Under the pieces are notes generated by a model. That model did no database searches. It was not told the origin of the DNA and was given only the letters and a program-made list of their open reading frames with translations. Shown piece by piece: positions 7,455 to 11,928 of a stretch of 11,928 nt of DNA. A program made the translations under genes and the position numbers. The DNA comes from Granulosicoccaceae bacterium. GTDB taxonomy: Bacteria > Pseudomonadota > Gammaproteobacteria > Granulosicoccales > Granulosicoccaceae. How positions within the stretch are numbered: position 1 is the first letter of the stretch; every line of letters starts with the position of its first letter. Location of the stretch: NCBI GenBank assembly GCA_023301405.1, contig JALZUX010000610.1, forward strand, positions 1-11,928, written 5' to 3'.

Positions 7455-8024
7455 ATGAGGCGTATCCTTGGCATTGATCCGGGCTCGGTGATCACCGGCT
7501 GGGGCATCATCGACTCAGATGGTGTCAGAGACTTCCATGTCGGTCATGGTTGCATAAAAGTTGAAGGCGACAACCTGCCTGAAAAGCTGGGTCATATTTT
7601 GTACGAAGTCGGGTGTCTTATTGATCATTGGGCACCAGCTGAAGTAGGTGTTGAAGAAGTTTTTGTCAGTAAAAACCCGATGTCGGCGTTAAAGCTTGGG
7701 CAGGCTCGCGGAGCTGCAATTTGTGCTGCTGTGCAGCGGGGTTTGCCAGTAGCAGAGTATTCTGCACGCACCGTCAAGCAAGCTGCTGTGGGTTATGGCG
7801 CTGCCGGTAAAGACCAGATGCAGGAAATGATTCGAGTGCTCTTATCGTTGCCTGCATTGCCTGCTTCCGATGCGGCTGACGGTCTTGCTGTGGCGATGTG
7901 CCATGCGCATAGCGTCAGCAACGCAAAAGTGGTTGCCAAAGACGGCACGATAAAAGAAATGCCATCACTCACCAGGCGCGGCAGTGGTAAGCGTCGTGCA
8001 AAACGTTGGGTTAGTATTCCATGA
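7455..8024 (+). CDS. ruvC: Crossover junction endodeoxyribonuclease RuvC
   Basis: This 189-residue Holliday-junction resolvase makes paired nicks in four-way junctions during recombination repair, working as a dimer with RuvAB. The RNase H-like active site is intact: Asp8 in ILGIDPGS, the acidic VGVEEVF segment (Glu67/Glu68), and Asp139 and Asp142 in SDAADGLAVA. The conserved KNPMSALKLGQARG segment starts at residue 73. The protein is about 15 residues longer than E. coli RuvC (173), owing to a strongly basic tail (RRGSGKRRAKRW near 174-185) that could add DNA contacts. The ATG has AGGT eight bases upstream. The stop overlaps the ruvA start by four bases (ATGA), so the two are probably translationally coupled. 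Confidence 0.97.
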   Translation: MRRILGIDPGSVITGWGIIDSDGVRDFHVGHGCIKVEGDNLPEKLGHILYEVGCLIDHWAPAEVGVEEVFVSKNPMSALKLGQARGAAICAAVQRGLPVAEYSARTVKQAAVGYGAAGKDQMQEMIRVLLSLPALPASDAADGLAVAMCHAHSVSNAKVVAKDGTIKEMPSLTRRGSGKRRAKRWVSIP

Positions 8025-8620
8025 TAGGTCGAATCGCAGGTACGTTGGTTTATCGACAGCCACCGCAGTTACTGGTTGATTGCAATGGTGTAGGTTATGA
8101 AATAGAAGCACCTATGCCGGTATTTTATGATTTGCCGCAGCCGGGTGAAAAGGTGGTTTTGTTTATCCACATGGTGGTGCGTGAAGATGCGCAACTGCTG
8201 TATGGCTTCAGTAGCCTTGAGCAACGGGCTATGTTTCGTGAGTTGATTAAAGTGAATGGAGTGGGCGCTAAAATGGCGGTCGCGATTTTATCGGGCTTAT
8301 CCGCCGAAGAATTCTCCTTGTGCATATCAACGCAAGATGTCGTCGCGTTAACCCGCTTACCGGGCATTGGTAAAAAGACTGCCGAGCGGCTGATTGTTGA
8401 AATGCAGGATCGCATTGGTAAGCTTGCTGCAGACCAGCCACCAGTGGCTGCAGGTGACGTCAGCGCACTGGTGGCGGGCAGTGGGCGCAGCCAGGCTATC
8501 GCTGCTCTTGAGGCGTTAGGATTTAAAAGTGCAGAAGCACAGCGTATGGTTAAATCCTCGAAAGGGGAGACTGTTGAAGATATCGTCCGCGATGCACTGA
8601 AAATGGTGTCATCGAAGTAG
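8021..8620 (+). CDS. ruvA: Holliday junction DNA helicase subunit RuvA
   Basis: This 199-residue protein forms the tetramer that grips the four-way junction and loads the RuvB motors for branch migration. Domain I (about 1-65) is an OB fold starting with MIGRIAGTL and carries the acidic pin residues Glu55 and Asp56 in REDAQLLYGF. Two helix-hairpin-helix motifs follow: VNGVGAKMA (78-86) and LPGIGKKTAERL (113-124). A flexible linker (about 135-155) leads to the C-terminal RuvB-binding domain (AIAALEALGF onwards). The length is normal (E. coli 203). It overlaps ruvC by four bases and precedes ruvB by 76 bases. Confidence 0.97.
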   Translation: MIGRIAGTLVYRQPPQLLVDCNGVGYEIEAPMPVFYDLPQPGEKVVLFIHMVVREDAQLLYGFSSLEQRAMFRELIKVNGVGAKMAVAILSGLSAEEFSLCISTQDVVALTRLPGIGKKTAERLIVEMQDRIGKLAADQPPVAAGDVSALVAGSGRSQAIAALEALGFKSAEAQRMVKSSKGETVEDIVRDALKMVSSK

Positions 8621-8696
8621 ACGCGTCGGCAAGGTTCAATCTGCTGTTACAGTATTACCACGCAAATGATTGGCGAACAGACAGGTATTAAATGCA

Positions 8697-9755
8697 ATGA
8701 GCACCGAGTTCGATAACGTCGATCGCGTCTTTGATGCGAATGAAAGATCGGAAGATGCACAAGAACGCGCGATGCGGCCGCAAACACTGGCTGACTACAA
8801 AGGTCAGCCTGTTGTGTCTGAGCAAATGGAAATTTTTATCGGTGCGGCCCGCTCTCGCGCCGAGTCGCTTGATCATCTGTTGATTTTCGGGCCGCCCGGA
8901 TTGGGCAAAACCACACTCGCTAATATTGTTGCCAACGAACTTGAAGTCAGCATCCGCCATACCTCCGGGCCGGTGATTGAGCGTGCTGGAGACCTTGCCG
9001 CATTGCTGACCAATCTTGATAAAAATGACGTACTTTTCATCGATGAAATTCATCGACTGCCTGCTGCTATTGAGGAAGTCTTGTATCCGGCGATGGAAGA
9101 TTTTCAGTTGGATATCATGATAGGCGAGGGGCCGGCAGCAAGGTCAATCAAAATAGATTTGCCGCCCTTTACACTGGTTGGTGCCACAACCAGGGCAGGG
9201 TTACTGACATCGCCGCTGCGGGATCGGTTCGGTATTGTGCAACGCCTGGAGTTTTATCAGATTGGTGATCTAGCGCGCATCGTAAGCAGATCTGCCAATG
9301 TGTTGAAGGTGCCGATAGACGAAGAGGGCGCTACTGAAATCGCCCGTCGTGCGCGCGGCACCCCGCGTATCGCCAACCGATTGTTAAGGCGGGTGCGGGA
9401 CTACGCCCAAATCAGGGGCAACGGTGCCATTGATCAGTCAACCGCCAATTCAGCACTGAACATGCTGAACGTGGATGAGTTGGGGCTCGATAATATGGAT
9501 CGTCGCCTGTTATTTGCGATTATCGAGAAATTCGACGGCGGGCCGGTGGGGCTTGATAATCTGGGGGCGGCAATTGGTGAGGAAACCGGCACTATTGAAG
9601 AGGTGATCGAGCCTTACTTGATTCAGCAAGGGTTTTTGATGCGCACCCCGCGTGGGCGTACAGTGACACGCGCAGCTTGTGTGCACTTAGGATTACCAGT
9701 GCCGCTGCAATCTGAGGCTGAAAACAGTGATTTATTTGGTACTCGTAGCCGCTGA
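8697..9755 (+). CDS. ruvB: Holliday junction branch-migration ATPase RuvB
   Basis: This AAA+ hexameric motor pumps DNA through the RuvA-bound junction. Numbered from the ATG at 8697 (352 residues, like Pseudomonas RuvB), Walker A is GPPGLGKTT at 65-73, Walker B LFIDE around 113-117, sensor 1 GATTRAG around 162, the arginine-finger segment LRDRFG (Arg175/Arg177), and sensor 2 GTPRIANR with Arg224. A C-terminal winged-helix domain with PRGRTVT closes the protein. An upstream in-frame TTG at 8670 would add nine residues but has no ribosome binding site and no conserved sequence; the ATG at 8697 has an AGG patch about 11 bases upstream and gives the normal length. The 76-base gap after ruvA shows no clear promoter. 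Confidence 0.97.
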   Translation: MSTEFDNVDRVFDANERSEDAQERAMRPQTLADYKGQPVVSEQMEIFIGAARSRAESLDHLLIFGPPGLGKTTLANIVANELEVSIRHTSGPVIERAGDLAALLTNLDKNDVLFIDEIHRLPAAIEEVLYPAMEDFQLDIMIGEGPAARSIKIDLPPFTLVGATTRAGLLTSPLRDRFGIVQRLEFYQIGDLARIVSRSANVLKVPIDEEGATEIARRARGTPRIANRLLRRVRDYAQIRGNGAIDQSTANSALNMLNVDELGLDNMDRRLLFAIIEKFDGGPVGLDNLGAAIGEETGTIEEVIEPYLIQQGFLMRTPRGRTVTRAACVHLGLPVPLQSEAENSDLFGTRSR

Positions 9756-9797
9756 TTTCAGAAGAAACCGTGCAGTAGTTTTTCGTTGGGCTGGTGG

Positions 9798-9826
9798 CTG
9801 TCAGGCCCTACGTGGTACCTTACAAT
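9798..9826 (+). promoter_or_regulatory. Candidate sigma-70 promoter for ybgC-tolQR
   Basis: CTGTCA (9798-9803, four of six to TTGACA), a 17-base spacer and TACAAT (9821-9826, five of six to TATAAT) lie in the 147-base gap between ruvB and ybgC. The predicted start is about 70 bases before the ybgC ATG. This would uncouple the envelope genes from the recombination genes. It is a consensus match only. Confidence 0.45.
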
Positions 9827-9902
9827 TCTGTATCGTAATTGAGCCAGAACGTAAACGTCCCTAGCATCACGGGTCTGCCATCGTAGCGAGGTTGGCTGCG
9901 AT

Positions 9903-10355
9903 ATGACAAATACAGGAAACAAACCGGTTTACTCGCTAGACGTTCGTGTTTACTACGAAGACACAGATTTTGGTGGAGTAGTTTATTACGCCAACTATCT
10001 GAAGTTTATGGAGCGTGCGCGCACTGAATATTTGCGAACTCTGGGGTTTGATCAGAGTCTGTTATTTGGTGAGCAGCGGCGAATGTTTGTGGTGCGGTCG
10101 GCTGACGTTCAATTTGTGTCACCGGCAAGGTTCGACGATGTGTTGTCAGTAACCGCTGAGGTGGTTAAGGTGCGGCGGGCCAGTATGGAATTTGTGCAAC
10201 AATGCACGGCTGTGCGCTCCACTGCAAACGATACATCGGGTGGTTCTTCCAGTGATCTGGTGGCGACGGGCAAGATCCTCATCGCTTGTCTGGATGCTGA
10301 TTCTTTTAAACCCTGTGCAATGCCAGGGGCTTTGAAAATGGTACTGGACAGTTGA
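9903..10355 (+). CDS. ybgC: YbgC hot-dog acyl-CoA thioesterase of the tol-pal cluster
   Basis: This 150-residue protein has the 4-hydroxybenzoyl-CoA thioesterase hot-dog fold signature VYYEDTDFGGVVYYANY at residues 17-33. Asp22 corresponds to the catalytic aspartate of the family, and FMERARTEYL follows. YbgC hydrolyses acyl-CoA thioesters in the cytoplasm and has been linked to phospholipid metabolism at the inner membrane; its exact contribution to Tol function is unclear. It is about 16 residues longer than E. coli YbgC, mainly through a Ser/Thr/Gly-rich loop (near 107-119, STANDTSGGSSSD) between two late strands. The ATG is preceded by GAGG eleven bases upstream. The stop overlaps the tolQ start by four bases. 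Confidence 0.95.
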   Translation: MTNTGNKPVYSLDVRVYYEDTDFGGVVYYANYLKFMERARTEYLRTLGFDQSLLFGEQRRMFVVRSADVQFVSPARFDDVLSVTAEVVKVRRASMEFVQQCTAVRSTANDTSGGSSSDLVATGKILIACLDADSFKPCAMPGALKMVLDS

Positions 10356-11044
10356 ATACAGATTTCTCTTTTTGGCATTTAGTGTTGTCCGCCGGACCAG
10401 TGGTCAAGCTGGTGATGTTAGTGCTGCTGTTGACCTCCATTATTTCGTGGATGATCATTTACAGTAAAAGCCGGCAATTATCCCGTGCAACGAAAAACGC
10501 GACTGCCTTCGAGAATGAATTCTGGAGCGGTGCTGATGCCAATCAAATGTATCAGCAGCTGCGCAGCAGTGATGTCACTCTGGTGGGTATGGAGCATGTT
10601 TTTGAACGTGGTTTTTCTGAGTTTGCCCGGCTAGTTAAGCAAACCAATGATTCTGAAACCGTTGTTGATGGATCATACCGGGCGATGAAGATAGCCTTGT
10701 CCCGTGAGACAGATGCCGTAGAGCAGCATTTATCGTTTTTAGCAACCGTTGGATCAACCGCACCTTACATAGGCTTGTTTGGTACCGTCTGGGGCATCAT
10801 GAATTCTTTTACGGCCCTTGCAAACGTGCAGCAAGCCACGTTGCAGATGGTAGCGCCAGGCATAGCAGAGGCACTTATTGCAACAGCGATCGGTTTGTTT
10901 GCGGCGATTCCGGCCGTTGTTTCCTATAATCGCTTGAGCAACCAGTCAGATCGATTATTAAATCGCTATGACAATTTCATGGAAGAATTCGCCGCGGTAC
11001 TGCAAAGACAAGTGTTGCGTCGCAGCGGTGCGGCAGTTAGATAA
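10352..11044 (+). CDS. tolQ: Tol-Pal system inner-membrane motor protein TolQ
   Basis: This 230-residue protein has the exact length of E. coli TolQ. With TolR it forms a proton channel that energises TolA for outer-membrane constriction at division. Three membrane segments are visible: about 15-37, 129-153 (APYIGLFGTVWGIMNSF) and 167-192 (GIAEALIATAIGLFAAIPAV), with a large cytoplasmic loop between the first two. Thr145 and Thr178, channel-lining residues in E. coli, are both present at the same numbers. The start is TTG, overlapping the ybgC stop as TTGA, so initiation probably depends on coupling to ybgC translation. An N-terminal membrane segment starting soon after this TTG supports it. 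It overlaps tolR by one base. Confidence 0.96.
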   Translation: MNTDFSFWHLVLSAGPVVKLVMLVLLLTSIISWMIIYSKSRQLSRATKNATAFENEFWSGADANQMYQQLRSSDVTLVGMEHVFERGFSEFARLVKQTNDSETVVDGSYRAMKIALSRETDAVEQHLSFLATVGSTAPYIGLFGTVWGIMNSFTALANVQQATLQMVAPGIAEALIATAIGLFAAIPAVVSYNRLSNQSDRLLNRYDNFMEEFAAVLQRQVLRRSGAAVR

Positions 11045-11478
11045 TGGCGCGTTATCGAGAGCGGCGACAGAAGCGCGCCTTAATGTCTGAAATGAATGTG
11101 GTGCCCTACATCGATGTCATGTTGGTGCTGCTGGTAATCTTTATGATTACCGCGCCGCTACTAACCACAGGGGTTGAAGTGGATTTACCAAACAGCGCCG
11201 CAAAGCCGGTTAACGCAGAAGAGCAGTCTGACCCGTTGGTGTTGTCGGTGAGCGGGATTGGCGAATGGTTCATAAATGTGGGTGATAATCAGGATCAACC
11301 TATAGACAGCGACACGGCACTGCAATTAGTTGCTGAAGCGCTTCGTCTAGAGCCAAATCGCGGTGTGATGGTGGCTGCAGATGAAAATATAAATTACGGC
11401 ATGGTGATGGAGGCGATGGTGACTCTGCAGGGGGCCGGGGCTGATAAGGTTCAGCTGATGAGCGACCCTCCGCAATAG
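11044..11478 (+). CDS. tolR: Tol-Pal system proton-channel protein TolR
   Basis: This 144-residue ExbD/TolR-family protein has a short basic cytoplasmic N-terminus, one membrane helix (about 20-42) and a periplasmic domain. The helix contains the essential proton-carrying aspartate, Asp24 in PYIDVMLVLLVIFM (E. coli Asp23). The following TTGVEVDLPNS is typical of the family. The length matches the norm (E. coli 142). The ATG overlaps the tolQ stop as TAATG. Unusually, tolA does not follow at once but after 274 bases. Confidence 0.96.
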   Translation: MARYRERRQKRALMSEMNVVPYIDVMLVLLVIFMITAPLLTTGVEVDLPNSAAKPVNAEEQSDPLVLSVSGIGEWFINVGDNQDQPIDSDTALQLVAEALRLEPNRGVMVAADENINYGMVMEAMVTLQGAGADKVQLMSDPPQ

Positions 11479-11752
11479 CTGCAACTCATGGTGATTTTGT
11501 TAACAGCACATTGCAAACGACAATCGAAAATGATTGTAGCTTTAACGGCGGAATTGGTTTCTATCAATTCAACGTCCTATGTGGCTGTCCGAGAACAAGG
11601 GGCGTCGCGAGGGCGCGAGATGTTGAGTCAGATATGCCGATCGATAGAGGCGAATAGGTATTCTTCTTTAACGAAAGCGATCGTGAAAACCGGCCAAAAG
11701 ACCGCGCCCGCAGTAGATCATAGTTCTCGCACAGTTACTTATGGACACTGTC
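11479..11752 (+). other. 274-base tolR-tolA spacer with an unassigned 90-codon open frame
   Basis: In most relatives tolR and tolA are nearly adjacent; here 274 bases intervene. A plus-strand open frame runs from an ATG at 11488 to a TGA ending at 11760, which would overlap the tolA start by eight bases. It has no ribosome binding site, no recognisable domain, no signal peptide or membrane segment, and several CGA, AGG and other codons that are rarer in the neighbouring genes. I therefore do not call it a gene. Two short inverted repeats are present: ACAATC-N6-GATTGT (11520-11537) and TCGCG-N4-CGCGA (11605-11618), neither followed by a T-run. The stretch may hold a promoter or RNA element for tolA, but no convincing -35/-10 pair was found. 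Confidence 0.5.
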
Positions 11753-11928
11753 ATGCTTGAGCTTTTCCGGCAGCACCCGTTCGGGTTGATATTGTCAGTC
11801 ATCGGGCATGTGGCCATCGGTGGTTTTCTGTTTGTGGCACTCGAGAGTGAGTTCGGCGATGAGGTAACCAGCCCCGGCGATGATATAGAGATCGTCCAAG
11901 CGGTGTTGGTCAATACCCCTGAGGTAAC
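11753..11928 (+). CDS. tolA: Tol-Pal system protein TolA, N-terminus (cut by window edge)
   Basis: Only 58 complete codons are in the window. The translation begins MLELFRQHPFGLILSVIGH. It shows one membrane anchor (about 10-31) with the SxxxH motif (Ser15, His19) through which TolA contacts TolQ and TolR. VQAVLVNTPEV then resembles the IDAVMVDSGAV segment of E. coli TolA just after the anchor. The protein would span the periplasm and reach Pal and TolB with its C-terminal domain, which lies outside the window. The start could instead be an in-frame ATG at 11741 (four extra residues). I prefer 11753 because GGA lies seven bases before it and nothing similar precedes 11741. Family assignment rests on the anchor, the motif and the position after tolR. 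Confidence 0.88.
   Translation, partial: MLELFRQHPFGLILSVIGHVAIGGFLFVALESEFGDEVTSPGDDIEIVQAVLVNTPEV

Noticed and set aside
8644..8652. CTGTTACAG palindrome before ruvB as a LexA/SOS box
   Set aside because: LexA boxes need CTG-N10-CAG; here the CTG-CAG pairs are separated by 3 or 6 bases. No proper LexA site was seen upstream of ruvC, ruvA or ruvB.
8670..8696. TTG at 8670 as the ruvB start
   Set aside because: No ribosome binding site before it and the nine added residues show nothing conserved; the ATG at 8697 gives the usual family length.
11488..11760. 90-codon frame between tolR and tolA as a real gene
   Set aside because: No ribosome binding site, no recognisable domain, atypical codons, and it would overlap the tolA start. 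Kept only as a finding about the spacer.

Overview
This window looks like ordinary core chromosome of a gammaproteobacterium, with mid-range GC and no phage, transposon, integron or CRISPR signal. The gene order aspS-nudB-yebC-ruvC-ruvA-ruvB-ybgC-tolQ-tolR-tolA on the plus strand is characteristic of that class: Escherichia coli has aspS-nudB-yebC-ruvC and ruvAB close together, and many other gammaproteobacteria place the tol-pal cluster directly after ruvB. The very large (about 180 kDa class) NAD-dependent glutamate dehydrogenase and an apparently non-discriminating aspartyl-tRNA synthetase point away from the Enterobacterales and towards Pseudomonas-like or marine lineages. I cannot name an order or genus.

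Left part, minus strand (1-3955). The window opens inside the giant NAD-glutamate dehydrogenase, whose first 886 codons run leftwards from 2660 and off the edge. A 311-base gap upstream of it holds a candidate FNR/Anr-type box and -10 element. Next comes a PfkB-family sugar kinase, most likely adenosine kinase (3955-2972). A 242-base divergent spacer with an unusual G-run tract separates it from aspS.

Right part, plus strand (4198-11928). aspS (tRNA charging) and nudB (folate synthesis) are followed by a 133-base spacer with a strong inverted repeat and a candidate promoter, then yebC (translation or transcription factor) and the Holliday-junction genes ruvC, ruvA and ruvB. RuvA and RuvB form the branch-migration motor and RuvC cuts the junction. 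ruvC and ruvA overlap by four bases, while ruvB lies 76 bases further on. A candidate sigma-70 promoter at 9798-9826 then begins the cell-envelope cluster ybgC-tolQ-tolR-tolA, which builds the proton-motive-force-driven Tol machine that constricts the outer membrane at division. ybgC/tolQ and tolQ/tolR overlap by 4 and 1 bases. tolR and tolA are separated by an unusual 274-base spacer. tolA is cut by the right edge after 58 codons.

No previously undescribed system is evident. The points most worth a second look are the tRNA-specificity residues of AspRS, the tolR-tolA spacer, the inverted repeats upstream of yebC, and the FNR-like site upstream of the glutamate dehydrogenase.
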